Shown piece after piece: positions 23,578 to 34,961 of a DNA stretch of 64,000 bases (within the stretch, counting starts at the first letter, position 1; each line of letters starts with the position of its first letter). The DNA comes from Campanula takesimana. Its lineage: Eukaryota; Streptophyta; Magnoliopsida; Asterales; Campanulaceae. The stretch lies in the NCBI GenBank assembly GCA_026119855.1, contig JAOWBW010000866.1, positions 1-64,000 on the forward strand, given 5' to 3'. Below the pieces are notes generated by a model. It did not search any database. It had not been told where the DNA came from and saw nothing but the letters and a program-made list of their open reading frames with translations. The translations under genes were made by a program, and so were the position numbers.

Positions 23578-25467
23578 ATGTCTATATTTCAGGTTCTTTG
23601 CTTCATGGCTGGATCTTCTAAAGCTAGAACGTATGAATGGATTCACGACAGTAGGTGCTCACGACATATGACTGGAGATGAATCCTTACTTGAAGATGTT
23701 CATGAAGAAAGAGGTCCCTCAGTAACATTTGGTGATAATAACAAAGGACATGTTGTTGCATATGGAAAGCTCACGAAAGACAACGTGTGCATTGAAAGAG
23801 TCTCTCTTATTGAAGGACTCAAGCACAACTTATTATCCATATCTCAATTTTTCGACAAAGGATTAGAATGCCACTTTACTTCAAAGAAGTGTCTTATCAA
23901 GGACTGCAAATCTGGAGCTACATTACTCACCGGTTATCATAAGACAAATATTTACATTATTGATTTCCAAAATATGAACTCTAGTACTAATCTTTGTTTT
24001 GTAGCTAAAAGTGTGAGCGAGAATAGTTGGCTATGGCACAAGCGCTTGAGTCACTTGAAATTCAAATGTCTATCAAAACTCAGCAGGGACAATCTTGTCA
24101 AAGGACTTTCCAAGGTTGCTGATCATCATAACAACAAATGCACTGCGTGTCAACTTGGCAAACAATCAAAGCAGTCATTCTCCAGTAAGATAAATCCCTC
24201 AACTACTAGATGTTTGCAACTGCTGCACATTGATCTATTTGGACCAGTTACCACTGCAAGCATTAGAGGAAACAAATATACTCTAGTTGTAGTGGACGAT
24301 TATTCAAGATATGCATGGGTGGAAATGATGATCTCTAAAGACAATTGTTATGACATTCTCACCACTCTATTCAGACTGCTCCAAGCCCAAAAAGAAGATG
24401 ACATCGTTAGTGTTCGATCCGACAATAGAATAGAATTTAAGAACAACGGTGTTGCTCGATACTGCGACGATCATGGGATAGATCACAACTTCTCAACAGC
24501 TGGAGTTCCTCAACAAAATGGTGTTGTGGAAAGAAAAAATAGGACATTGATTGAAGTGGGGAAGACGATGATAGCTGAAGCAAAACTACCGAAGTACTTT
24601 TGGGAAGAAGCTATCAACACCGCATGCTTTACTCAAAATCGTTCCCTCAACAACAAACACCATAACAAGACTCCATATGAACTTTGGCGTGGTAGAACTC
24701 CCAACATTACATTCTTCAAAATCTTTGGTTGCAAATGCTATATCCTCTACAAGGGAAATGAACATAGAGGTAAATTCGATGCCAAAGCGGATGAAGGTAT
24801 TTTTGTTGGGAATGCTAAACATTCTAAAGCTTTTCATGTTTTTAATAGATCTACTTTAGTGATAGTTGAATCTGTACATGTTACATTTAATGAACATTCT
24901 CTCCTTGAGCCACATTTGTCTCCAAATGTTGCTGATGATTCTGTTGAGTCTATTGAGACAGGTGCTCCCATTCCAGTTGCCCCTATACAAGATCAGAATG
25001 TATCAACTCAAGGAAATCCATCTACATCAGTTGCGCAAATATTTGTCAATAGCGCACCAAGTGAAGCTTCAGTTGTACCTTACAATCCGCCTGATGATTC
25101 TACTCATGCGCCTCATTCTAATGCTGCATCTGGTGTCACTCCCACTTTCAATTCTGAACCAGTTCAACCCCCTAACTTTAATGATTTTGACGTTGGTGAA
25201 GATGTACCAATTGAAGACCTTCAAGTTACTACAACTCAACCTAACTTACCTCCTGAAGTTTGTGAAGTTAGAGATCACCCAATCACTAACATCATTGGTG
25301 ATCTGCATGTTGGGGTTCGTTCAAGGAGAGCTATAAACTTTGATGCTTACACTGCATTTATCTCTCAAATTGAACCGAAGAAGGCTGATGAACCACTCCA
25401 AGATCCAAATTGGGTTGTTGCAATGCAAGAAGAACTCAATCAATTTGAACGTTGTAAGGTTTGGACT
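23578..25467 (+). pseudogene. pol of copia 1, 5' part (protease, integrase)
   Basis: The frame is open for 630 codons to the insertion point. The protease active site reads DSRCSRHMTG where copia 2 keeps DSGCSRHMTG, so the catalytic Asp-Ser-Gly is damaged. The integrase zinc region (WLWHKRLSHL, then CTACQLGKQ) lies at about 24030-24160. The catalytic core follows: first Asp in HIDLFGP (about 24223), second in RSDNRIEF (about 24420, the usual Gly after Asn changed to Arg) and Glu in VERKNRTLIE (about 24530). A proline/serine-rich linker leads to the reverse transcriptase start NWVVAMQEELNQFERC (about 25411). The last codon is cut by the insertion of copia 2. The start is set by the ATG before FQVLCFMAGSS; the frame differs from gag. 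Confidence 0.9.
25463..25467 (+). repeat. Target-site duplication of copia 2, left
   Basis: GGACT directly before the LTR start at 25468; the same five bases follow the other end at 63098-63102. Confidence 0.95.
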
Positions 25468-26819
25468 TGTTGGTCCCAAAGGGCAACAAGGGTATGGAAA
25501 ATAGCTAGAAGGGGGGTAAATAGCTGGTTTAAAATCCCTTTCGTACCCTTGATAAACTCAATTGCAAATGTGCACTTTATCAAATAAGCGTTATGAAATG
25601 CGCCTAAGTAAGTGAGTGAAATGCACAACGGAATTTAGTTAAGTAAATAGGCGCAAAGTATGATAAAGGAGGCGCACACACACTCTAAGTATTTTGGCTC
25701 AAAGTGAGTGAAATAAGGAACTATGGAAAATGATATAACAAACACAAAACAATTCAATCCAATCAATCTATAATGATTAAACAAACAAATAGTGAGATAA
25801 GATAATAACTTGAAAGTAAATGACAAGAAATTAATATGCGCTATTTGGAGAGGTTCGATCGGGAAATGATCTACGTCCTCTACCAAGATAGTTAGTCTTG
25901 GATTTCTAATGAAGATCTTATAATATGAGAGAGTGTTTACAAATTATAACGTTTGAGCTTATACACTAACTCAAGATCTAATATTCTATGAAAGAACAAA
26001 TCCTAGACAAAACCGGTGTATCTCTTAAAGAAAGATCTAAGTGATCAAACTTAAAGAGGTGCGTGTTTGAATTTAGATTCAAGGCTCTTTAGATTTTTAT
26101 GATTTAGAGCACAATAAAACTAAAGTGTTTTTGCTTGAGGATCTGGGCTAAGGATGAATATATGAAGATGTTCTTGAGTAATCTGGGAATTTAAAGGCAA
26201 TCTTCAACAAATGCTTGAGAGAGAAATTCAGAGATTCTTAGCAACTTCAAAACGTTTGAAGTTATGGGGTATTTATAGTAGAGCTCCAAAAACTAGCCGT
26301 TGGAAATCCCTTGTGGATAAGGTTAAAGGACAGATGTGCTGGAGCTCATTGAGTGGAGCTCGTGTCCTTTATAGCCGTTAGACACATAACAAAAATATGA
26401 CCGTTGTGGACAGGTGTCCTCAGATACGGGTGCATACGTGTTATTTTTCCACCATTGGATCTTTGGCATAGTTTGAATTTCTTCAAGTCTTCATGTCTTC
26501 AATAAATCACCAATTGCAATGAGGCGCGTTGAGCCTTGGGGCGCATATCATGCGCGCGCACTCAAGTGGCGAATGAACGCAGTGAGAGGCGCATGGAGCA
26601 AGGTCCATCCCTTGAATCAAACTTGTGATTTTTCTTGAATCTTGATATCTGGCCCTATTCCTAAGCCTAGTCTATTACAATGGACTACCAAAAAAATGAA
26701 GTATAAATACTTCTTACATATGGGTCTAAAGTCCATGAAATAAAACTTAGGTGATGGATCAATCAAATCTAATCAATCCTATACATTGAATACTGATATA
26801 TTAGTGGGCATACCCAACA
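25468..26819 (-). repeat. 3' LTR of copia 2 (1352 bp)
   Basis: On the minus strand it starts TGTTGGGTATGCCCAC (26819) and ends GGGACCAACA (25468). The TATA box is at about 26270-26278. A cluster of GCGC words (GAGGCGCG, GGGGCGCATATCATGCGCGC) lies at 26521-26595, that is, upstream of the TATA box. Confidence 0.93.
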
Positions 26820-26836
26820 ATCTCCCCCTATTTGAT
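26820..26836 (-). promoter_or_regulatory. polypurine tract of copia 2
   Basis: On the minus strand AAATAGGGGGAGAT directly precedes the LTR start. Confidence 0.9.
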
Positions 26837-27341
26837 TGATGCCATTTCCTACTATTTCAGGGACAGACATTATACTTGATAATAAAATGTCCAAATAAAT
26901 GAAATTGTTAAATCATGTCTCAAGTTAATGCACACACTAGTCCAAGATATAGATTTCTAATCTATTCCAATAAAGATAAAACATTACAAATGGAAAGATA
27001 GAAACAACAGTTTAACACATTCAAAATGTATGAGTTTTGGTTTAAAATGTGTTTAAACAAAGTTTAAACTCAATGCATGAAAATATGAAACAGTTCAAAT
27101 ATGATGCATTATGATTTTAAATAAAACATACATTGTTCTACAAACAAGAAATTTGAGTGAACAAGTTTTGAGAGAAATAGTGATGCTTTGTTCTCATTAA
27201 AACTCGAAATATGAGAGATGATTACAAGTTTTCAATAGAACAAAAACAAAAGATGTGCTAAAACATTTAAGCACTAGAATCACTAAAAAAAAATTCTAAC
27301 AACACAAAAGTTTCTAACAACTTACAAACAATAGAAAATAA
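26837..27341 (-). other. 3' untranslated part of copia 2
   Basis: This is the AT-rich stretch between the third ORF and the polypurine tract. I see no gene or repeat in it. Confidence 0.6.
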
Positions 27342-29690
27342 CTAAGGGTTGGGAGGAGGCGCGTCGTCTTCCTTCAAACCTTCTTCGATCTCCATCACCG
27401 AGCGTTGAATTTGTTTGGAAAGTTGAAGAGTACGATTAACATTTGTGAATGTCTCTTGAACACCATCTCTGAGGTAGCGCAGATGCCTAACATTGACGTC
27501 TTGATACTCATCGATGGAGCGTTGAGTAATAGCTTGTTGTTGAGAAAAGTTTTCAGCAATCACTTGTAAGTTTGCTTCAACAGCAGCTTGCGCGGACACA
27601 ATATCAGAAGAGGATCTCTCTGTGCGCCTATCAGCACTTGAATGCGCGGCATTGAAATGCGTGACAATCAACTCCTTCAAAATGTCTAACTTTGAAATCA
27701 AGGAGCGAGAGTTAAAAGGCACGCTAATCCCAGCGCTAGAAGAGGGCGCAGAAGAAGGCGCATAATCCATACGCGTGCTAGAAGAATTTTCAAGCTCATC
27801 CTTGATCTTCTTGAGCTTATCCATAACATTCACTAACTTATCACTTTCACCAGTGACTAAGTCAAGCAACTTCTTAATATCATCAGCAACACTGGTTTCC
27901 ACTTGCTTAATAGCATCAATAAAAGCTTGACCATCAGTGAGCTTGATCCCTGCGCTATTTTTTTCACGAAGTTCAGCAAGTGTGTCTTTAAACATGTCAT
28001 TCATTTTAGCTATAGCATCGCTCCATTGCTGAGGGGTAAGAAAATGTTTGTCTTTGATATCAGCGCCAATGCGCATTATCTCCCCCTTAATGGCAGCAAT
28101 CTCATCTGCCTGATTTGATAACATTGAAGTATGAAGCTCAAATTGAGATTCCAAGCACTCCTGACCTTGCTGAATTTGTTGAAGCATTGAAATAACCATA
28201 CTCAAATCAGCAATAGGAGGAGTAGGCGCGGGATCATATTGGGGCGCAGTAGGAGAAGGGCGCCTGGTAGGTGAATGAATAGTAGGTTGAGGTGCAGGAG
28301 CAGACTTGCGTTTCTTGAACGGCTCTGGCTCCCCCTCAACTAGATCCTCACTCAAATCTCCAAATAATTAAGCAGACAGTTTATCTCTGAGTAGTTGTTG
28401 TTCAGCAGTGAGTGGAACTGGAGTTGGAGTAGGAGTTGGTTTAATAACTGGAGCAGGCGCAATAGTAACTTTCTTGGCAGGCGCAGTTGATTTTTTTGTT
28501 GTCTTTGATGGAGGCGCACGAGTACTAGGAGGAGGAATAGGTGTAGAGGGAGCAGGAGCGCGTACATCAGTGCTTGATCCTGCGTCTCTTTGCCTTTCCT
28601 CATGCGCCAAAGTGGCAGCCTGTTTAATTTGATAATCTTCATTTCTTTTTCTCTGCGCTTCAGCTAAACTAGCTTCCTGAGCGCCTTTGAGAGCTTCTTG
28701 GTCTTCTTTATCAGTTCTGGGGCGCTTTGGTGGTCTGCCCTCACGTTCAATAGTAGCAATCCCTTTCCCTTTGTCAGTACTTGCGCTAGTTCCTACGCCA
28801 GGTTGAGTCTCAGTTATTGCGCCATCTGCAGCGCCATCAGCATCTCCTTCATCTGACTCAGTGGTTTCATCAACCAACTGAGCACCCTTTACTCGAGGCG
28901 CGCACTTTGTAATGCGCTTTATATGCCTTTTTAACACCAGGCTATCCTTACCAAAAATTGGTACATCGTCTATTTTATAGACGGGATTCTCATTAAGGAA
29001 CTGTGCAAGAGCTGGGTAGGTGAGAAAAATCTTTGTAAGAATACGGTAGTAAGTCTTGAACTTTGTCTTTCCTCCACTCTTATTCTTGTTGTACTTATCA
29101 ATCTTCTCAGTCAAAGTTTAGAAGAAAATTTAAGGCCAATTCAACCTAGCCTTTCCCATAATGGCAGCAGTATATTCTCATTACTCCACCGTGAATCTAT
29201 TCACATTGCCTGATTTGAATATAATAGACGCATCAACGAGATGCGCTATATGTCCTAATAGATCTCCTCCATCCCTAATCTCAACATTTTTTATGTTATT
29301 CTGAAGAGTGGGGATATTGAGATAGGCGCGCGCAACAATGTTCTGCACGGCCGCTGAGTAAGTGTTGGCTTGACCGGATACGCTTTGAGGACCGGTTGTG
29401 TTGAAATTGACTGCATGCTTGATTGAGCCAGTAGAAATAGTGATGTCAGTATTTTGAACCACGGCGCGAATTCTGTAGCGCACAAATCCTATTTCATTTG
29501 TTGGTAACTCAACGAGAGCGGCAGTGGAGAAGAATTCATCAACGAGAAGTGGTGAGTAGAATGGTTTATCCAGCGTGAATAAGGGAGTAAGTCCAGCAGT
29601 GTGAAGGGTTGAGATTATTTCAAGCCCTATTGGATCTAATGATAGCTCAGCTAGATCAATTGTTTCACCGGGCCTAAAATTTGCAAGATC

Positions 29691-30703
29691 CTACAAAAAC
29701 AGTGATGATTTAAATTAGAAGTGAATAAGGCGCATAGAATCATAGCAATGAGCAAAATAAAATAGGCGCATAAAAAATTTGAGGCGCGTAGAAAAATCAG
29801 GCGCATAGAATCATAGGCGCATAAAATAGCGCAATGATTCAAGATGCATGATTGTAGTAGGCGCATGAAATTTTGGAGGCGCATAGATACACAAGGCGCA
29901 TACTATGGTTCTATGAAAAATACTAAGGAAAAGTTAAACATAGAGAAATTGACTAAGTATAAATATAGGCGCATAAAATATTAGGCGCATAATATCATGA
30001 GGCACAGAAATGATAGAGGCGCATAACACTTGTAATGGCGCAAGGCGCATACAATTGATAGGCGCAAGAATCACTTAGCGCGCACAATGATAGAAGGCGC
30101 ATAAGCATGTTAGGCGCATAGAGTTATATTGAGGCGCATTTCTATATAAATAATTTGTACTTAGCATAAAAACGCACAAAATATCACAAACAAGCAAAAA
30201 TCATAAACATGAAAGCAATAGGAATCAAAACATGCAAATTTTTGAAAACAAGTTTTGGAAAAATAAAGACCCAAGTCATGCAAGAAAATGAAGAACACGA
30301 AGAACATGCTCTTGAGTGCTCGAAGAACACCAAGAACACGAAAAACATGAAACTTCACCAAATCAAACATACAATATGTCAAAATGACCGCAAGAAGACA
30401 AGGATCACAAATATGTAAACCAAAACAAGTACAAACCAACAATAAATCCAGAAAATGGATTTAAAGATCCGAAAATTTGAAAATAGAAAAACTTCAGATT
30501 CGCAACAAATATCGCATTGATCGTTGTAAAGTTGGATTTAAAAGACTTGAAATCACAATAGGATCAAAACCTAACAAACGATTTTGAAAACGGAGAACCG
30601 AAACAAGATTAATCAAAGAAAAGCCATTTTCAGTTTTAAAAAAAAATGAGAACCCAGGAAAAAAATTCAGAAAATAAGGGGTTTTAGAGATGAGGAATCA
30701 TAC
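29691..30703 (-). other. Predicted intron of the third ORF
   Basis: GTATGA at the donor, CACTGTTTTTGTAG at the acceptor, 1013 bp, phase 0. It joins a 14-codon exon to a long open frame. It is stuffed with the GGCGCATA array at its 3' half. Confidence 0.7.
29728..30142 (+). repeat. Interspersed GGCGCATA word array
   Basis: About fifteen copies of GGCGCATA, or GGCGCA with other endings, are scattered in AT-rich DNA without a fixed period. It is therefore not a simple tandem repeat. The same word is frequent through the rest of copia 2 and in its LTR. Confidence 0.75.
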
Positions 30704-30745
30704 CATTTCATCTTGGGGAGTCTTTGAAGCTTTCTTAGGACCCAT

Positions 30746-31600
30746 AAATGATATATATAAGAAGAAATGAAGAGAGAAAGGAGAAGAAAAAGTAGAAAAT
30801 CGAGTAGATAGAGAGAGTCGGCGGTGAGGGAGACTGGAAAGAGAGGTTCAGGAAGAGAGAGAGTCAGAGAGAGAGAGAACTTGTAGAGATAATAATCATT
30901 AAATAGGAAAGGAGGGAGGGGTAAGGTCAATATATAGGTTAGGGTTTCTAGGAGAAGGGAAGTTGAAGAGATGGGCATTTATGGAGGGAAAACGGCTAAT
31001 AAATGCGAAAGGATGGCCCAAAAATGATGAGTGACATACCGGTACGGTGCATTAATGGAGTTATGACATAATGTACCTTGATGTGACATCTTGGGTAAGA
31101 GAAATTGTCCCACTTCCCTTTTAAGTGTATGAACAATTATGACCAAATTTTTACACAAACACCAAAAACATCTGTTTTGGTGTAAGTTTGGGGTGCAAGA
31201 AATATATCCCTAGAAAATAAGATATTGAAAAATGAAAAATGAGGGAAAATTAATTGCACAAGTACCCTTGAACAATCATGGAATGTCAAAAGACAAAGAT
31301 TCTATGCAATAAATAAAAACATACCTGGTACTTGTGACAAATTGAGTACGTTCAATCATTGAAATAGTAAATATGAAGAATTGATTGAGCCGCAACATTA
31401 AATGGGCGCATGGTAGGCGCAATAACTCATGGCGCGCGCAGAGTGAGTTGGGCGTAATTACCTTAGGCGCGCGGAGAGTGAGACGCATACACAGGCGCGT
31501 AGTTTCCTTGAACCTTTTAGAAAGTGATTTAACTTTTGAACCTATGATATTCATAACTCAACAAAACATAAAATCATTAGTAGTGACAAAACAATATGTA
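30746..31600 (-). promoter_or_regulatory. Promoter-like region of the third ORF
   Basis: On the minus strand there is a telo-box AAACCCTAA (30947-30939), then TATATATT (30936-30929). A strongly CT-rich stretch (about 30900-30765) then leads to the ATG at 30745. TATA box, pyrimidine-rich leader and telo-box are usual parts of plant RNA polymerase II promoters. The predicted start of transcription is near 30900, giving a leader of about 155 nt. The rest, up to the end of pol, shows no gene. Confidence 0.5.
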
Positions 31601-33085
31601 CTAGTTGAGTTCAAGCATACCCATTTCACCTCTCCAAAAGATGAACCGTTTCGCGTCAAGTGCTTTCGTTAGAATGTCGGTGATTTGAAAGTCGGTTCCC
31701 ACGTGTTCCAAATGAATATTTCCTTTTTCCACGTGGTCTTTGAGGAAATGATATTTGATGTCGATGTGTTTTGTCTTGGAGTGCATGACAGGATTTTCAG
31801 AAACCGCAAGGTTGATGTATTGTCGCAGTAGATGGGACATTTTCTTTGATTATATCATAGTCCACCAATTGCTGCTTCATCCACAGAATCTAACAACAAC
31901 AACTTCCCATAGCGATATATTCAGCTTCAGTTGTTGAGACAGATATTGAAGCTTGTTTCTTACTCTCCCATGACACAAGTCGATATCCGAGGAAATGACA
32001 AGTGCCACTTCTGCTTTTCCTATCAATTGTGCACGCTGCATAATCTGCATCTGAATAACTTACAAGTTTAAAATTCGAATCTGTGGTGTACCAAAGTCCA
32101 AGGTTAACAGTACCGGAGAGATAATGTATATTATGTTTTACAGCAATCAAGTGTGCTTCTCTGGGTCAGATTGATAACGAGTGCAAACACAAACACTAAA
32201 CATTATATCGGGCCTACTAGCAGTAAGATAAAGGAGTGATCCAATCATACCTTGATAGAGCGTTTGATCAACACGTTTACCTTTTAAATCCTTGTCGAGT
32301 TTATTGACGGTAGCCATTGGAGTTTCGTATGATTTAGCATTTTCAAGTCCAAACTTCTTGATTATATCCCTTGTATACTTGGCTTGATTGATAAAAATTC
32401 CTTCATTCATTTGCTTGATTTGGAGCCCGAGGAAGAAAGTGAGTTCTTCCATCATACTCATCTCAAACTTGCTCATCATTAGTTTTTCAAAGCGCTTGCA
32501 CAACAATTCATTAGTAGAACCAAATATAATATCATCAACATAAATTTGAACAAGTAATTTATGACCATTATATTTGGTAATGAAAAGAGTTGTATCAATT
32601 TTACCGCGAGTGAAGCCTTTTTCAATGAGAAACTTGGATAGTGTATCATACCATGCTCTTGGTGCTTGTTTGAGCCCATATAAAGCTTTTTGGAGTTTAT
32701 ACACATGATTTGGAAATTGTGAATCTTCAAACCCAGGTGGTTGAGCTACGTAGACTTGTTCTTGGAGTTCACCATTTAGAAACGCGCTCTTCACATCCAT
32801 TTTATATAACTTGAAGTTATTATGAGCAGCGTAAGCTAGAAAGAGTCTAATAGCTTCAAGTCTTGCTACGGGCGCAAAAGTTTCATCATAGTTGATTCCT
32901 TCTTCTTTCTTATAGCCTTGTGCGACCAATCTTGCTTTGTTTCTCGTGATAGTTCCATTTTCGTCCATCTTGTTACTGAATACCCATTTTGTACCAATCA
33001 CTCCTTGATCAGTTTGTCTTGGAACAAGAGTCCAAACCTTACATCGTTCAAATTGATTGAGTTCTTCTTGCATTGCAACAACCTA
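31601..33085 (-). pseudogene. pol of copia 2, reverse transcriptase and RNase H
   Basis: It continues from the integrase frame through a TAG at 33085-33083 (Trp in copia 1). The reverse transcriptase looks intact: GTKWVF, KMDVKSAFLNGELQEQ with the catalytic Asp, YVDDIIFGS and GLKQAPRAWYDTLSKF. Near 32150 one base is missing and RNase H continues in another frame (YSDADYAACTIDRKSRSG, STTEAEYIA). A further break near 31890 precedes the tail KTKHIDIKYHFLKDHV, with the end at 31601. The reverse transcriptase core alone is free of lesions, unlike that of copia 1. Confidence 0.9.
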
Positions 33086-34923
33086 ATTAGGATCTTGGAG
33101 CGCTTCATCAGCCTTCTTTAGTTTGATTTGAGAGATAAAAGCAGTGTAAGCATCAAAGTTTGTAGTTTTCCTTGTACGAACGCCAACATGTAGATCACCA
33201 ATGATATTATTGATTGGGTGACCTCTAACTTCACGAATTTCAGAAGGTAAGTTAGATTGGGTTGTAATAACTTGAATGTCTTCAATTGGTACATCTTCAC
33301 CAGCTTCAAAATCATCAAAGTTAGGGGTTTGAACTGGTTCAGAATTGAGACTGGGGTTAACACCAGATGCAGCAGTAGATATAGGCGCTTGAGAGGAATC
33401 TAGAGGCGCGACATTCAATGTAGGCGCAACTGAAGATTCATTGGGCGCGCCATAAATTGAGTTAGGAGCAACTGATATAGATGGATTTCCTTGAGTTAAT
33501 GGATTCTGATCTTGTGTAGGCGCAACATGAATAGGAGCACCTGTTTCATTTAACTCAACAGAATCATCAGCAACATTTGGAGCTAAATGTGGCTCAAGGA
33601 GGGAATGTTCATCAAATGTAACATATACAGATTCAACTATCACTAATGTAGATCTATTAAAAACAATAAAAGCTTTAGAATGTTTGGCATACCCAACAAA
33701 AATACCTTCGTCGGCTTTGGCATCGAATTTACCTCTATGTTCGTTTATGTTGTAGAGGATATAACATTTGCAACCAAAGATCTTGAAGAATGCAATGTTG
33801 GGAGTTCTACCATGCCAAAGTTCATATGGAGTCTTGTTGTGAAGTTTGTTGATGAGGGAACGATTTTGAGTAAAACATGCGGTGTTGATAGCTTCTTCCC
33901 AAAAGTACTTAGGCAATTTAGCTTTAGCTATCATCGTCTTTCCCGCTTCAATCAACGTCCTATTCTTTCTTTCCACAACACCATTTTGTTGAGTAACTCC
34001 AGCAGTTGAGAAGTTGTGATCTATCCCATGATCGTCGCAATATTGAGCAACACCGTTGTTCTTGAATTATGTTCCATTGTTGGATCGAACACTAACGATG
34101 TCATCTTCTTTTTGGGTTTGGAGCAGTCTAAATAGAGTGGTAAGAATGTCATAACAATCGTCTTAGGTAATCATCATTTCCACCCATGTGTATCTTGAAT
34201 AATCATCTACCACAACTAGAGTATACTTGTTTCTTCTAATACTTGCAGTGGTGACTGGTCCAAATAGATCAATGTGCAGCAGTTGCAAACATCTAGTAGT
34301 TGAAGGATTTGTCTTGCTGGAGAAAGATTGCTTCGACTGTTTGCCAAGTTGACACGCGGCGTACTTCTTGTCATGATGATCAGCAACCTTAGGAAGTCCT
34401 TTAACAAGATTATTCCTGCTGAGTTTAGATAGATACTTGAAGTTCAAGTGACTTAAGCGCTTGTGCCACAGCCAACTATTTTCGCTCACACTTTTAGCTA
34501 CAAAACAAAGATTAGTACTAGAGTTCATACTATGAAAATTAATAATATAATATTTGTCTTACAATATCCCGTGAGTAATGTAGCTCCAGTTTTGCCATTC
34601 TTGATAAGACATTGCGTTGAAGTAAAATGGCATTCTAATCCTTTGTCGCAGAATTGAGATATGGATAATAAATTGTGCTTGAGTCCTTCGACGAGAGAGA
34701 CTCTTTCAATGCACACTTTGTCTTTCTTGAGCTTTCCATATGCTATAACTTGACCTTTGTTGTTATCACCAAAAGTTACGGAGGGACCTCTTTCTTCATG
34801 GACATCTTCAAGTAAGGATCCATCTCCAGTCATGTGTCGTGAACACCCACTATCGAGAATCCATTTATACATTCTAGCTTTAGAAGATCCAGCCATGAAG
34901 CAAAGAACCTGAAATATAAACAT
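33083..34923 (-). pseudogene. pol of copia 2, protease and integrase
   Basis: The protease keeps its active site in WILDSGCSRHMTGDGSLL near 34860. One base is lost near 34540, and the integrase zinc region (WLWHKRLSHL, YAACQLGKQ) follows in another frame. In the core, HIDLFGPV is present. A TAA at about 34165 and another near 34065 (next to the SNNGT position of the second Asp motif) interrupt it. QQNGVVERKNRTLIE with the catalytic Glu is intact, and the rest is open to 33083. The stops match lysine and glutamate positions of copia 1. Confidence 0.9.
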
Positions 34924-34961
34924 TAAAGCAGGTCCCCTTTATTCCTTTTTGGGTCCTAGAG

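Larger units (their letters stand above)
27342..30745 (-). pseudogene. Third ORF of copia 2 (Sirevirus extra ORF), two exons
   Basis: Exon 1 (30745-30704) encodes MGPKKASKTPQDEM and ends ATG|GTATGA. Exon 2 (29690-27342) starts after TTTTTGTAG and continues in phase 0. Exon 2 first shows IDLAELSLDPIGLEI and STLHTAGLTPLF, like a domain annotated as putative plant transposon protein. It then has an Ala/Pro/Thr-rich middle and a C-terminal helical, coiled-coil-like part (about 28250-27400). It ends EGLKEDDAPPPNP. In-frame stops are TAA 29183, TGA 29180, TAA 29132, TAA 29120 and TAA 28370 (first base, minus strand), and no frameshift is needed. The place after pol matches the so-called env-like ORF of Sireviruses, but I see no signal peptide or membrane span, so envelope function is not supported. 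Its role is unknown. Confidence 0.75.

Noticed and set aside
29118..29183. A further small intron covering the four clustered stops in the third ORF
   Set aside because: No GT-AG pair of workable length was found; the sequence between the stops still reads like coding sequence, so decay is simpler.
27342..29690. Reading the third ORF of copia 2 as a viral envelope protein
   Set aside because: No signal peptide, transmembrane span or cysteine pattern is visible; only a coiled-coil-like C-terminus and a plant transposon-protein-like N-terminus.
29691..30142. CRISPR-like array from regularly looking GGCGCATA words
   Set aside because: Repeat far too short, spacing irregular, eukaryotic retroelement context.
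30667..30978. Minus-strand frame of 103 codons with a strongly hydrophobic stretch (possible membrane segment for the third ORF)
   Set aside because: It is the CT-rich leader read in a frame different from MGPKKASKTPQDEM; leucine and serine codons follow from the pyrimidine bias.
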